A DNA stretch of 64,000 nucleotides from Vreelandella nanhaiensis (GTDB lineage: Bacteria; Pseudomonadota; Gammaproteobacteria; Pseudomonadales; Halomonadaceae). Below, piece after piece: positions 17,340 to 26,743 of the stretch. The notes beneath the pieces were generated by a model. The model was not told where the DNA came from. It made no database searches and was given only the letters and a program-made list of their open reading frames with translations. The translations under genes and the position numbers were made by a program. The stretch lies in NCBI RefSeq assembly GCF_003990185.1, contig NZ_RZHF01000004.1:1-64000 (forward strand), read 5' to 3'. Position 1 is the first letter of the stretch, and every line of letters starts with the position of its first letter.

Positions 17340-18267
17340 ATGCGTCAGCCTCGGGTAACGGTGGCACCCGCCCGGCAATCTCCCGCTCCAGGTAATCAAT
17401 AAACGCGCGAAGCCGGGTGGGCACATGTCTACGCTGTTCAAAAACAGCGTAGAAATCAGCCCGCACGCCCTGCCAGCCGGGCATTAACGGGCGAAGCGCA
17501 CCGCTGGCTAGATGCTCGCTTGCATCCCACCAAGAGCGCAGCATGATACCGTGCCCATCCAAAGCCAAGCGGGTAATCACTTCTCCATCATTACTCGCCA
17601 GCCGCCCGCCGACCTTTACCGACTGAACATCACCGGGCTTGCCGCAGCGCTCAAAACGCCAAAGCGGAAAATCCGTGTCGTTCTCCCGGATCACCAGACA
17701 CGCCTGCCTTCCCAGATCCGCCGGGGTAGCCAATGGCGGCATCCGGGCAATATAGCCAGGTGCAGCACACAGCACGCGTCGATTGGCGAGAATAGGCCGG
17801 GCGATCAGACGCGAGTCCGGCGGCTCGCCAATACGAATGCCTATATCAAAGCCGTGATCGCTCAGGTTAAGCGGAAAATTGGTCAGCTCCAACCAACCGT
17901 CAACCTTCTTGTGAGCCGAGCAAAACGTGGATAGCAGCGGAGCAATATGCCGTCTGCCAAAGCCAAAAGTTGCGTTTACCCGCAGCCGCCCGCCCAGCGC
18001 ATGGCGCTGGTTATCACCCAGTGAATTTTCAAGCTCTCCCAGCTCATCCAGAATCAGCGCCCCACGAGCCAGATAGCGCTCGCCCTCCATCGTGAGCGTT
18101 AGCCGCCGCGTCGTGCGCGCTGCAAGCTCCACCCCCAGACGTGCTTCCAACTGTTTTAACCGCTTGCTTACCGCTGACAGCGAAAGCCCCAGCTCGCGGG
18201 CCGTCGCGGTTAAGCTGCCGGCTCGGGCCAGCTGTTGAAAAAACGCCAGATCATCTAACGCCGACAT
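17302..18267 (-). CDS. LysR family transcriptional regulator
   Basis: A 321-residue LysR-type regulator. The N-terminal winged helix-turn-helix covers residues 1-60 (GSLTATARELGLSLSAVSKR) and the rest is the periplasmic-binding-like effector domain. It is divergent from the tartrate/malate dehydrogenase gene with 113 bases between the start codons, so it is probably its regulator. The open frame runs on to 18333, but the ATG at 18267 gives the usual LysR start (SALDDLAFFQQLA) and has AGAGA upstream. The 3' end overlaps the lipocalin gene on the other strand. Confidence 0.92.
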   Translation of the reverse strand: MSALDDLAFFQQLARAGSLTATARELGLSLSAVSKRLKQLEARLGVELAARTTRRLTLTMEGERYLARGALILDELGELENSLGDNQRHALGGRLRVNATFGFGRRHIAPLLSTFCSAHKKVDGWLELTNFPLNLSDHGFDIGIRIGEPPDSRLIARPILANRRVLCAAPGYIARMPPLATPADLGRQACLVIRENDTDFPLWRFERCGKPGDVQSVKVGGRLASNDGEVITRLALDGHGIMLRSWWDASEHLASGALRPLMPGWQGVRADFYAVFEQRRHVPTRLRAFIDYLEREIAGRVPPLPEADAFNDPGRRSHAPQ

Positions 18268-18380
18268 AGATTCTCTACTTTCAGGCAACAATAGCTTGCA
18301 TGGTAACCTGATTATTTTCATTGCCATAGCCACTACACTTAGCTTGTCGTTATCCTCTCAACAAGAAGTCAGGAGTTCAC
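18268..18380. promoter_or_regulatory. Divergent control region of the LysR/tartrate dehydrogenase pair
   Basis: These 113 bases separate two divergent genes and should hold both promoters and the LysR operator. No T-N11-A palindrome could be assigned with confidence. AGGAG at about 18371 is the ribosome-binding site of the dehydrogenase gene. Confidence 0.5.
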
Positions 18381-19454
18381 ATGGCCCACCGTATTGCAGT
18401 CATTGCCGGCGACGGTATTGGTACTGAAGTGATGCCCGAAGGCCTGCGCGCCCTCGAAGCCGCTGCCAAGCGTTTTGATATTGCCCTTGAGTTCACCACC
18501 TTTGAGTTCGGCAACTGCGATTACTACCTGGAGCACGGCAAGATGATGCCGGACGACTGGTTTGAACAGCTTAAGGATTTCGATGCGCTGTTCTACGGCG
18601 CAGTGGGCTGGCCTGACAAGGTGCCTGACCATATTTCGCTCTGGGGGTCGCTGCTGCAGTTTCGTCGCCAGTTCGACCAGTACATCAACCTGCGCCCCTG
18701 TAAACTGATGCCCGGTATCAAAAGCCCCCTTGCCGGTCGCGAGCCGGGCGATATCGACTTTTACGTGGTACGCGAAAATACCGAAGGTGAATACTCAAGC
18801 ATCGGCGGCAAGATGTTCGAAGGTACCGAGCGCGAAATTGTCATTCAGGAAACCGTGATGAGCCGCACAGGCGTTGACCGGGTGCTGAAGTACGCGTTTG
18901 ACCTAGCGCAAACTCGCCCACGTAAAAAGCTCACCTCGGCGACCAAATCCAACGGTATCTCCATCACCATGCCCTACTGGGATGAGCGCGTGCTGGAAAT
19001 GGCCAAACAGTATCCGGAAATCAACGTCGATAAATTCCATATCGATATCCTGACCGCCAATTTTGTCCTGCACCCGGACTGGTTCGACGTGGTAGTCGGC
19101 AGCAACCTGTTTGGCGATATTCTTTCCGACCTGGGCCCGGCGTGTACCGGCACCATCGGTATTGCGCCTTCAGCTAACATCAACCCCGAAGGCAAGTTCC
19201 CCAGCCTGTTCGAACCAGTACACGGCAGCGCCCCGGATATCGCAGGCAAGGGTATCGCCAACCCGATTGGCCAGATCTGGTCTGGCGCCATGATGCTTGA
19301 ACACCTTGGCTATAAAGAAGCCAGTGATGCGATGGTGGCGGCGATTGAAAACGTGCTCTCCGAAGGTGATCAGAACGTACTCACCGGTGATATTGGCGGG
19401 AAGGGCACCACCAAAACGCTGGGCGAAGCGATTGCTGACGCCATTGCCCAATAA
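18381..19454 (+). CDS. Tartrate dehydrogenase / D-malate dehydrogenase (decarboxylating)
   Basis: A 357-residue member of the isocitrate/isopropylmalate dehydrogenase family, closest by eye to tartrate dehydrogenase TtuC and D-malate dehydrogenase DmlA. GDGIGTEV at the N-terminus, the substrate-binding FRRQFDQYINLRP, VRENTEGEYSS, and the metal-binding GDILSDLGPA are all visible. It would oxidise tartrate or D-malate with NAD and Mn2+ or Mg2+. A perfect AGGAG lies five bases before the ATG. The divergent LysR gene next door matches the dmlR-dmlA arrangement of E. coli. Which substrate is used cannot be read from the sequence. Confidence 0.9.
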   Translation: MAHRIAVIAGDGIGTEVMPEGLRALEAAAKRFDIALEFTTFEFGNCDYYLEHGKMMPDDWFEQLKDFDALFYGAVGWPDKVPDHISLWGSLLQFRRQFDQYINLRPCKLMPGIKSPLAGREPGDIDFYVVRENTEGEYSSIGGKMFEGTEREIVIQETVMSRTGVDRVLKYAFDLAQTRPRKKLTSATKSNGISITMPYWDERVLEMAKQYPEINVDKFHIDILTANFVLHPDWFDVVVGSNLFGDILSDLGPACTGTIGIAPSANINPEGKFPSLFEPVHGSAPDIAGKGIANPIGQIWSGAMMLEHLGYKEASDAMVAAIENVLSEGDQNVLTGDIGGKGTTKTLGEAIADAIAQ

Positions 19455-19616
19455 CGTTTATTTGTCATGATAACCAGCTGCCCGAATGAAATATGTCGGG
19501 CAGCCGTATGCATGACTTATAGCAGCTTATGTTCTACCTTTTGTTTGAGACAGTATTTAAGACAGTTTCGGATTCGCTTCTCCAATAGCGCTAATAACAA
19601 AAGCTAGGACAATCCC

Positions 19617-20645
19617 ATGAAACTTGGACGTCGTCAGTTCCTCTCGGCAACGGCTGGCTTAGCCGCTGTCGGTACGTCACCTTCACTCTTTGCTTTTCAA
19701 ACTTCACAGGGCGCTGTTCCTGATCGCTACCCTATTGAGGCCTGGAAAGTCGAAGATCCACGATTCAATGATTACATGATTTTCAATAGCCCCCTGGAAC
19801 GCCACTGGAGCGGGGGGCTATGGACAGAAGGGCCGGCATGGAATGCCGTGGGACGCTACGTTGTATTCAGTGATATCCCTCGGGCCCTGCAAATGCGCTG
19901 GGACGAAGCGACCGATCAGGTCAGTGTTTTAAGACACAATGTTGGGTACTCCAACGGCAATACGTTCGATCACCAAGGACGACTCGTGTCTTGCGAACAC
20001 CACCCGTCACGCGTATTACGCTACGAATGGGATGGCGCTACCACGGTGCTGGCTGAGCGCTATCAGGGTAAACCACTGAACGCGCCTAACGATTTAGTGG
20101 CACTGCCTTCCGGTGGTGTGATCTTCACCGACCCAGGATATGGCGCTCATTTCGACTACGAGGGTAAAAAGCGCGCCTTGGAGCTCGAAACAGCGATCTA
20201 TTACGTCGATGATAGCCTTGATGAGCCGATCAAGCTCACCGAGGACATCCATAAACCCAATGGAATCGTGCTGGCCCCCGATGGTCGCGGGTTCTACGCC
20301 AGCGATAGCGCTCCAACCCACTTTGAAGAGCCGGCCCGGATCATTCGCTGGTCGCTTAGCGAGGATGGGCGAAGCGTTAGCGACCGGCAAGTGATTGTCA
20401 CCAGTGAAGACACGATTTTCGACGGCATGGCCTGCGATATGGACGGCAATATTTGGTCGAGTGCCAACGGTGGCGAAGGCATCGACGGCGTAGTGGTATT
20501 CTCGCCGGAAGGAGATCTTTTAGGGCGTGTACTACTGCCTGAGGTTTGCTCCAACGTGTGCTTCGTCGGCAAGGATCGCAATCGCCTGTTCATGACGGCC
20601 AGTCAATCTGTCTACACCGTTTACACAGCGACTCGCGGAGCGTAG
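19617..20645 (+). CDS. SMP-30/gluconolactonase family protein, Tat-exported
   Basis: A 342-residue six-bladed beta-propeller of the SMP-30/gluconolactonase/LRE family. It begins with a twin-arginine signal (GRRQFLSATAG) ending near residue 27, so it should act in the periplasm. Metal and substrate motifs visible are WTEGPAW, NAPNDLVA and DGMACDMDGNIW. Such enzymes open sugar lactones. A position after a tartrate/malate dehydrogenase suggests sugar-acid catabolism, but this is only context. AGGA lies seven bases before the ATG. A terminator follows. Confidence 0.9.
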   Translation: MKLGRRQFLSATAGLAAVGTSPSLFAFQTSQGAVPDRYPIEAWKVEDPRFNDYMIFNSPLERHWSGGLWTEGPAWNAVGRYVVFSDIPRALQMRWDEATDQVSVLRHNVGYSNGNTFDHQGRLVSCEHHPSRVLRYEWDGATTVLAERYQGKPLNAPNDLVALPSGGVIFTDPGYGAHFDYEGKKRALELETAIYYVDDSLDEPIKLTEDIHKPNGIVLAPDGRGFYASDSAPTHFEEPARIIRWSLSEDGRSVSDRQVIVTSEDTIFDGMACDMDGNIWSSANGGEGIDGVVVFSPEGDLLGRVLLPEVCSNVCFVGKDRNRLFMTASQSVYTVYTATRGA

Positions 20646-20720
20646 ATATTGACGATATCTCCGGCCCTACAGCTCTACATTGGGTTTGGACCGACGATGC
20701 TCGCGTACAGGCTATAATAG

Positions 20721-20748
20721 AGCCTCACTAGATTTAGCTAGTGAGGCT
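20721..20748. terminator. Bidirectional hairpin terminator
   Basis: An 11-base-pair perfect stem (AGCCTCACTAG with its complement) with a six-base loop lies between two converging genes, the lactonase and wrbA. The flanking T-rich stretch is short on both strands, so efficiency is uncertain. Confidence 0.75.
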
Positions 20749-20778
20749 TTCGCTTTACAAGCTATTAAAGTTTAGCGA

Positions 20779-21378
20779 TTACCCAGCTAACTTCGCCGCA
20801 ATTTTTGCGACATGCTCGCCCTGAAAACGGGCGAGTTTCAACTCGCGTTCGCTGGGCTGGCGGGAGCCGTCGCCACCGGCAATCGTTGCAGCGCCGTAAG
20901 GGTTGCCACCGCTCACCTCTGAAATATCGAACTGCTCTTCAATGCCGTAGCCGATAGGCACGATCACCATGCCGTGGTGGGCAAGCGTCGTCCAGGTAGA
21001 TGTGACCGTCATCTCTTCGCCACCGCCCGTACCCGTTGAGGTAAACACGCTAGCTACTTTTCCGCGCAGTGCGCCGCTTGCCCATAATCCGCCCGTCTGA
21101 TCCAGGAAAGTACGCATCTGGCCTGACATATTGCCAAAACGGGTGGGCGTGCCAAAAATAATCGCGTCGTAATCGGCAAGCTCTTGAGGAGTGGCTTCCG
21201 GCGTATCGTAATCCTGCTTGCCACCTGCACTTTTAAAAGCATCCTGAGGCATGGTTTCAGGCACTCGCTTAACAGCTACCTCCACGCCATCTACCCTCTT
21301 CGCGCCTTCAGCAACGGCCTTAGCCAGGGTGTCAACATGGCCATACATGGAATAGTAAAGTACCAATACCTTCGACAT
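20779..21378 (-). CDS. wrbA: NAD(P)H:quinone oxidoreductase WrbA
   Basis: A 199-residue flavodoxin-like WrbA protein, an FMN tetramer that reduces quinones by two electrons and limits redox cycling. The FMN phosphate loop YYSMYGHV is at the N-terminus, [13 protein letters not shown] follows in the middle, and [10 protein letters not shown] is also conserved. Length matches E. coli WrbA (198). GAAGGAG precedes the ATG. It stands alone and converges on the lactonase gene. Confidence 0.95.
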   Translation of the reverse strand: MSKVLVLYYSMYGHVDTLAKAVAEGAKRVDGVEVAVKRVPETMPQDAFKSAGGKQDYDTPEATPQELADYDAIIFGTPTRFGNMSGQMRTFLDQTGGLWASGALRGKVASVFTSTGTGGGEEMTVTSTWTTLAHHGMVIVPIGYGIEEQFDISEVSGGNPYGAATIAGGDGSRQPSERELKLARFQGEHVAKIAAKLAG

Positions 21379-21584
21379 TGTTTACTCCTTCAAACTGTGT
21401 TCTAGAGGCTTTAACGGCATTCCCTACGGGAATAACTACACCATAGCCTAGCGTGAAGCTTATAAAAGCGAAGGTTTTCATCCACTCCTTCCGATTCTTT
21501 CGAAGGCCCTTTCCTTGCGCAGATAGAAAGCTACGACTAGTTTTTAACAATTGATTTTGTTGTAAATGAGAAGGAACTCATAAA

Positions 21585-22025
21585 ATGACCATTTTTGATG
21601 CTCTGCGCAAAGACCATGACCTTCAACGTGACCTACTGGCCCGCTTGATCGAAACCCATGGCGACAGCGAAGAGCGCGATACGCTCTACAAGCAGGTAAA
21701 ACACGAGCTGCAACATCACGCGGCGGCCGAAGAAAGAACGTTTTATATCCCGCTGATGGAGCTGGACCTGACCCAGGACAAGGCCCGTCATAGCGTTGCC
21801 GAACATCATGAAATAGATGAGCTGCTCGAACAGTTGGATAGCACCGAGTACAGCGCTTCAAGCTGGCTGACCTACGCCAAGCAACTACAGCACCTGGTGA
21901 CTCACCACCTGGATGAAGAAGAGCAGGAAGTCTTCCAACTGGCCGGGCGCGGTCTGGAAAACGCGCAGAAAACTTCGTTTGCCGATGACTATCAAGAAGA
22001 GATGCAGCGCTTGCGTGCCGGGTAA
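21585..22025 (+). CDS. Hemerythrin HHE cation-binding domain protein
   Basis: A 146-residue four-helix hemerythrin-like protein. Candidate diiron ligands are the histidines in RKDHD, LQHHAAAEE, AEHHEI and THHLDEEEQE, with nearby Glu residues. Cytoplasmic proteins of this kind have been tied to oxygen or nitric oxide sensing and iron-sulfur repair, but the role here is not known. AAGGA lies before the ATG at a nine-base distance. A terminator follows directly. Confidence 0.9.
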   Translation: MTIFDALRKDHDLQRDLLARLIETHGDSEERDTLYKQVKHELQHHAAAEERTFYIPLMELDLTQDKARHSVAEHHEIDELLEQLDSTEYSASSWLTYAKQLQHLVTHHLDEEEQEVFQLAGRGLENAQKTSFADDYQEEMQRLRAG

Positions 22026-22057
22026 CATTTCCACTGATTCATAGGTACTACTCTTTC

Positions 22058-22083
22058 AAACGCCCGTACTTATGCGGGCGTTT
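22058..22083 (+). terminator. Rho-independent terminator of the hemerythrin gene
   Basis: A nine-base-pair stem (AAACGCCCG with its complement, 22058-22066 and 22075-22083) with an eight-base loop lies about 30 bases after the stop codon. The downstream T run is short. Confidence 0.8.
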
Positions 22084-22205
22084 CAGTGTCTGGCCTTACA
22101 CCCAGACACCCGCCTTTTTCATAACCACGACGTCAACGCTTGCCTAGCCCTATGGGCATGTTAAACATGACACGTAGATATTTAACTAATAACAAGAGGC
22201 CGCAC

Positions 22206-23192
22206 ATGCTGGAGCACTGGTTCGACTGGATGCTTGATGGACAACCGCCCGCACAGCAACGTGGCCAATTTGCCAGTGGCAGTTATCAGCTTCACGCCCC
22301 AGGGGTGATGGAGCTTGTGCCTGATACCTTAACGCCCAATGCGCACAGCTGCGTTTTTTCAGCGGCCATTCACGGCAATGAAACCGCACCAGTTGAGCTG
22401 CTGGGCAGCTGGCTCAGCGCTTTGGAAGCAGGCACCATCAAGCTTGGCGCCCCAGTCCTGGTGATACTTGGCAATATTCCCGCCTTGCGCGCTCAGAAGC
22501 GCTTTATCGATACCAACCTTAACCGTCTTTTTAAACGTGACCTGGCAGACAGCGGCGCAGAGCCTGATCGCGCCCGGGAGCTGATGGCCGCCGTGGATCA
22601 ATTTTTTGCCACACATGAGGCGCTACCCAAACTGCACTACGATTTGCATACCGCTATTCGGGGCAGTCTTTACCCACGCTTTGTAGTCGAGCCTTTTTCC
22701 AGCACGGCCACCACGCCTGAGCAATGGCAGTGGTTGGCGGCTGCCGATATGCAGGCGGTACTTCATCAGCATCAGACAAGCTGGACGTTTTCACACTACA
22801 GCAGGCACTACCATCAAGCCCAGGCATTTACGTTTGAGCTAGGCCGTGTGGCGCCTTTCGGCCAAAACAATATGACGGCCCTTGCTCCCATGCAGGCGCT
22901 GCTAACCACGCTGAGTGAAGGTAAAATACCGCCACGGCAATCCCCGAGTAACATGACGTTTTTCCGGGTGCAGCATGAACTGATGCGCCAAGCCGAGGAT
23001 TTTACGCTCTGTTTTGATACCCATACGCCCAACTTCAGCCGATTTGAACCGGGCACCCGCTTGGCCTGTGATAGCGTGGCGGGGGATTTCATTGTGGGTG
23101 ATACTCCTTTACACGTGGTGTTTCCCAATGCCAGCGTGGAGATAGGCGCCAGAGCGGCGCTTTTGGTAGCGCCGACTCAAACTGCATCTTGA
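22206..23192 (+). CDS. astE: Succinylglutamate desuccinylase
   Basis: A 328-residue zinc carboxypeptidase-like AstE, the last step of the arginine succinyltransferase pathway, which cleaves N-succinylglutamate to succinate and glutamate. Zinc ligands are H56 and E59 (AAIHGNETAP) and H148 (DLHTAIRG). The catalytic Glu region (FTFELG) is also present. The frame is open from 22140, but the ATG at 22206 follows AAGAGG at six bases and matches the family length. The other ast genes are not in the window. An arginine-type ABC transporter lies immediately downstream. Confidence 0.93.
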   Translation: MLEHWFDWMLDGQPPAQQRGQFASGSYQLHAPGVMELVPDTLTPNAHSCVFSAAIHGNETAPVELLGSWLSALEAGTIKLGAPVLVILGNIPALRAQKRFIDTNLNRLFKRDLADSGAEPDRARELMAAVDQFFATHEALPKLHYDLHTAIRGSLYPRFVVEPFSSTATTPEQWQWLAAADMQAVLHQHQTSWTFSHYSRHYHQAQAFTFELGRVAPFGQNNMTALAPMQALLTTLSEGKIPPRQSPSNMTFFRVQHELMRQAEDFTLCFDTHTPNFSRFEPGTRLACDSVAGDFIVGDTPLHVVFPNASVEIGARAALLVAPTQTAS

Positions 23193-23408
23193 ATCAAAAA
23201 AACTTTATTAGCTTTTTAATAACAACAACCTAGAGGCCATTCACTGCCCCAGCATGCGTCGCATTTAGCAGGCTCCCTACATTTATCGTATAAGGAAAGC
23301 ACGCAATTTCTGCTGGGCCTGATAGAATCGCCACTTTTTCGCGCCAGCCGCACTAAAGCCTTCGCCAATTAAACGCGTTGCTACCGCGGCAACTTTGTAC
23401 TGGAGCCT

Positions 23409-24179
23409 ATGTTTATGGCCGCTACCCCTCTTGAAGTGCGTAATATCAAAAAGCGCTTTGGCGATACCGAAGTCCTGAAAGGTCTCTCACTCGAAGCACA
23501 AAAAGGTGATGTGATCACACTGATTGGCGCTTCAGGGTCAGGCAAGAGTACCTTTTTGCGTTGCATGAACCTGTTGGAGCAGCCCGACGAGGGCGAGATT
23601 ATTCTCCACGGCGACTCTATTCGGTTTAAGCAGACCCGGCACGGGCGCGAACCAGCCGATATGAAACAGGTCGTGCAAATGCGCGCCAAGCTATCGATGG
23701 TATTTCAGAACTTCAATCTCTGGGCGCACATGACGTTGCTTGAAAACATCATAGAAGCGCCGATCCATGTACTGGGTAAATCCAAGAAAGAGGCAACCGA
23801 GCACGCCTATGTACTGCTGGAACGTGTGGGCTTGACCGCACGCGCCCATGCCTACCCGGCGCAAATGTCTGGTGGCCAGCAGCAGCGCGGCGCTATTGCC
23901 CGCGCGCTTGCCATGGACCCTGAGGTGATGCTGTTTGATGAGCCCACCTCAGCACTTGACCCGGAGCTTGTAGGCGATGTGCTCAAGGTCATGCGCGATC
24001 TGGCCAATGAGGGGCGCACCATGGTAGTGGTCACCCACGAGATGAGCTTTGCCCGAGATGTTTCAAGCCAGGTGATCTACCTTCATCAGGGGTTGGTCGA
24101 GGAGGCCGGCACGCCAGGTGAGGTTCTGGGCAACCCGCAGTCGCCACGGCTAAAACAGTTTCTTACCCCTAATTACTGA
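23409..24179 (+). CDS. Amino-acid ABC transporter ATP-binding protein (HisP/AotP type)
   Basis: A 256-residue ATPase of the polar amino-acid uptake family. Walker A GASGSGKST is at 40-48, the signature is SGGQQQR and Walker B is VMLFDEPTSALDP. The insertion after the Walker A region (KQTRHGREPADMKQV) is typical of HisP and AotP. It is the first gene of a four-gene operon running to 26531. An ATG at 23415 has better spacing from GGAG than the one at 23409, so the true start may be two codons in. Next to astE, arginine, ornithine or lysine is the likely substrate. Confidence 0.93.
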   Translation: MFMAATPLEVRNIKKRFGDTEVLKGLSLEAQKGDVITLIGASGSGKSTFLRCMNLLEQPDEGEIILHGDSIRFKQTRHGREPADMKQVVQMRAKLSMVFQNFNLWAHMTLLENIIEAPIHVLGKSKKEATEHAYVLLERVGLTARAHAYPAQMSGGQQQRGAIARALAMDPEVMLFDEPTSALDPELVGDVLKVMRDLANEGRTMVVVTHEMSFARDVSSQVIYLHQGLVEEAGTPGEVLGNPQSPRLKQFLTPNY

Positions 24180-24193
24180 TCTGCGAGGCTACC

Positions 24194-24895
24194 ATGCTGG
24201 ATTTGCAAGGGTACGGGCCCCGATTGATCGAAGGCGCCGGGGTCACCGTCCAACTGGCCGTTTTATCGCTGCTTTTGGCCATTACGCTAGGGCTTTTTAC
24301 CGCCACGGCCAAAATGTCACGCAACTGGTTGCTGCACGGTATCGCGACCGTCTACACCACCCTGATTCGTGGTGTACCGGACCTGGTACTGATGATGCTG
24401 TTGTTCTACGGTGGTCAAATTGGCGTTAACGCCATCAGTGATATTCTTTACTACGATTTCGAGATTGATCTTTATATCAATTTTAATGCCTTCGCCGCTG
24501 GAGTGTTGACCATCGGGTTTATTTTTGGCGCCTACATGGGTGAAACCTTCCGGGGCGCTTTCATGGCGGTGGATAACGGCCAGGTAGAGGCAGGCAAGGC
24601 CTACGGCATGAGTAGCGCCTTGGTGTTTCGCCGCATTCGCTTTCCACAGATGATGCGCCATGCGCTGCCGGGGCTTTCCAACAACTGGATGGTGCTGCTT
24701 AAAACAACCGCGCTCGTTTCGGTGATCGGCCTGACCGATATGGTTCGTGTAGCAGCGGAAGCTTCTCGAGCCACTCACGAGCCGTTTGTGTTTTTAATTC
24801 CTGTAGCGGTTGCCTACCTGTTGATTGCCAGCGTCTCAGAGTGGATCTTCGCCCGGCTGCAAAAGCGCTACGATATCGGCTTCGGGGAGCATTGA
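24194..24895 (+). CDS. Amino-acid ABC transporter permease (HisQ/AotQ type)
   Basis: A 233-residue inner-membrane permease of the HisQ/AotQ group with about five membrane segments. The ATPase-contact loop reads EAGKAYGMSSALVFRRIRFPQ. GAGG lies five bases before the ATG. It starts 14 bases after the ATPase gene and its stop is separated from the next ATG by a single base, which suggests translational coupling in the operon. Confidence 0.93.
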   Translation: MLDLQGYGPRLIEGAGVTVQLAVLSLLLAITLGLFTATAKMSRNWLLHGIATVYTTLIRGVPDLVLMMLLFYGGQIGVNAISDILYYDFEIDLYINFNAFAAGVLTIGFIFGAYMGETFRGAFMAVDNGQVEAGKAYGMSSALVFRRIRFPQMMRHALPGLSNNWMVLLKTTALVSVIGLTDMVRVAAEASRATHEPFVFLIPVAVAYLLIASVSEWIFARLQKRYDIGFGEH

Positions 24896-24896
24896 C

Positions 24897-25628
24897 ATGC
24901 CAGATATTTCCGCTTGGTTTAATGACCTTCTATCCGGCAATCTGATCTTTACGCCCACTACGCTGGGTTATTACTGGACCGGGCTTGTTACCACTACTCA
25001 GCTGGTATTTCTATCGCTGGTGATTGGCCTGGTACTCGCCGTACCGTTGGCTATCATGCGCAGCTCCCGGCGTAAATGGATCAGTCTACCCGTATACGTT
25101 TACACCTACGTATTTCGCGGTACCCCGCTGCTGGTTCAGCTGTATATTATTTACTATGGTGTGGTGTTTTTTGACGGGATTCAGCAAAGCTTTCTATGGC
25201 CTATCTTCCGTGAGGCGTTCTACCCGGCGCTGATCGCTTTTACGCTAAACACCGCCGCCTATACCACCGAGATTTTCCGAGGCGCCATCAAGGCAACGCC
25301 CAAAGGTGAAATCGAAGCGGCACGCGCTTACGGTATGTCTCAGGGTTTGATGATGCGGCGTATTATTATCCCCAGCGCTTTTCGCCGTGCCCTGCCCGCC
25401 TACGGTAATGAGGTGATTTTCATGCTTCATGCCAGCGCCATTGCAAGCGTGGTGACCCTAATGGATCTGACCGGCGCCGCCCGGTATGTCTATTCACGGT
25501 TTTATACGCCCTTTGAACCGTTTTTGTTCGTGGCGCTTATCTATCTCTGTCTTACGTTTGCCATCCTGTTCTTCTTCCGCTTTCTGGAGAAGAAATTACT
25601 GGCTCACCTTAAGCCACAAACCCTTTGA
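24897..25628 (+). CDS. Amino-acid ABC transporter permease (HisM/AotM type)
   Basis: A 243-residue partner permease of the HisM/AotM group. It has five or so membrane segments and the loop EIEAARAYGMSQGLMMRRI that docks on the ATPase. The open frame begins earlier (24825), but the ATG at 24897 directly follows the stop of the previous gene and gives the expected N-terminus MPDISAWF, so it is preferred. Together with the HisQ-type protein it forms the heterodimeric channel. Confidence 0.93.
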   Translation: MPDISAWFNDLLSGNLIFTPTTLGYYWTGLVTTTQLVFLSLVIGLVLAVPLAIMRSSRRKWISLPVYVYTYVFRGTPLLVQLYIIYYGVVFFDGIQQSFLWPIFREAFYPALIAFTLNTAAYTTEIFRGAIKATPKGEIEAARAYGMSQGLMMRRIIIPSAFRRALPAYGNEVIFMLHASAIASVVTLMDLTGAARYVYSRFYTPFEPFLFVALIYLCLTFAILFFFRFLEKKLLAHLKPQTL

Positions 25629-25760
25629 ACGGTCAGGCTTAAGCACAAGCGTCAAACAAACGTTGGTTCACACGATGTTTTTCTCTTTTCGCCAACCTCA
25701 ACCTGGGTTACGTTAAAGAGGATTACTTTGTGTGAACCTGTTTTACAACGGAGTTTAATA

Positions 25761-26531
25761 ATGAAAAAACTGCTATCGGTTTCCTTGATCGGTTTGACTG
25801 TCGCTGCGGCCTCTACTGCCCAAGCTCGCGACTACGATCACGTGCGTATTGGCGTTGATGTTCCTTACGTGCCGATGGAGTACCGCACGGCTGAAGGCGA
25901 CCTGACCGGTTTCGACATTGATCTCGGCAACGCCATGTGCGAACAAATCGGCGTGACCTGCGAGTGGATCGAGCAAGAGTGGGACGGCATCATCCCCGGC
26001 CTTCTGTCACGCAACTATGACGCCGTCATGTCCTCCATGACGATCAACGACGAGCGTCGACAGCAGGTTCTGTTCTCCGACCCCTACATCACCATGCCGT
26101 CAGCCTGGTTTGCGGCAAGTGATCTGGATATCGACGAAGCCAATGAAGAGACCCTTGAAGGTCTGACCATCGGTGTTCAGCGCGGCACGCTTCAGGACAA
26201 CTACGTTACTGATAAATACAGCAGCGTGGCCAATATCAGCCGTTACTCCACTGCCGATGATATGGTGTTGGATATGGACGCGCAACGTCTGGATATCGTC
26301 TTCCTCGACTTCCCGATCGGCCAGTCAACGCTGGTAGAAAACGACAACGGTGACTACACCATCGTCGGCGAGCAAATCACCGAGCCTAAAGAATACTTTG
26401 GCGATGGTTTTGGTATTGCCTTCCGTCAGCGTGATGAGGCGCTTGCCGAGAAATTTAACGAGGCACTCGCCACGCTGAAAGAAGACGGCACCTATGACGA
26501 GATTTACGCTCGCTACTTCGGCGAGAAGTAA
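25761..26531 (+). CDS. Periplasmic basic amino-acid binding protein (ArtJ/AotJ type)
   Basis: A 256-residue solute-binding protein of family 3. Residues 1-22 form a Sec signal peptide (KKLLSVSLIGL...AQA). The mature start RIGVDVPYVPMEY and GFDIDLGNAMCEQIGV are typical of lysine/arginine/ornithine binders. It would capture the substrate in the periplasm for the two permeases. GGAG lies ten bases before the ATG; the upstream start at 25728 would place non-signal residues before the signal peptide. A terminator follows, marking the operon end. Confidence 0.93.
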   Translation: MKKLLSVSLIGLTVAAASTAQARDYDHVRIGVDVPYVPMEYRTAEGDLTGFDIDLGNAMCEQIGVTCEWIEQEWDGIIPGLLSRNYDAVMSSMTINDERRQQVLFSDPYITMPSAWFAASDLDIDEANEETLEGLTIGVQRGTLQDNYVTDKYSSVANISRYSTADDMVLDMDAQRLDIVFLDFPIGQSTLVENDNGDYTIVGEQITEPKEYFGDGFGIAFRQRDEALAEKFNEALATLKEDGTYDEIYARYFGEK

Positions 26532-26538
26532 TCTTTAC

Positions 26539-26562
26539 CCTCCCCGGCTTCGCCCGGGGAGG
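26539..26562 (+). terminator. Rho-independent terminator of the arginine-type ABC operon
   Basis: A nine-base-pair stem (CCTCCCCGG with its complement) and a six-base CTTCGC loop begin eight bases after the binding-protein stop. The tail is pyrimidine-rich but not a pure T run. Confidence 0.82.
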
Positions 26563-26743
26563 TTCTCACCTTATTTCTCCCCTGCATTCATCCTTTCTCA
26601 CCCCTTGCCTGATATTTACCGCTTTTTGGGCGTTTATCGCCGCTCGGTTTTGCCTGGCTTGCTCTCAAGATGAACAAATTCAGTGAACTAGCCGTGCTAC
26701 TATCAGTCTTTCAAAGCAGGCTAGTGACCAACAGGGAGGTTTT

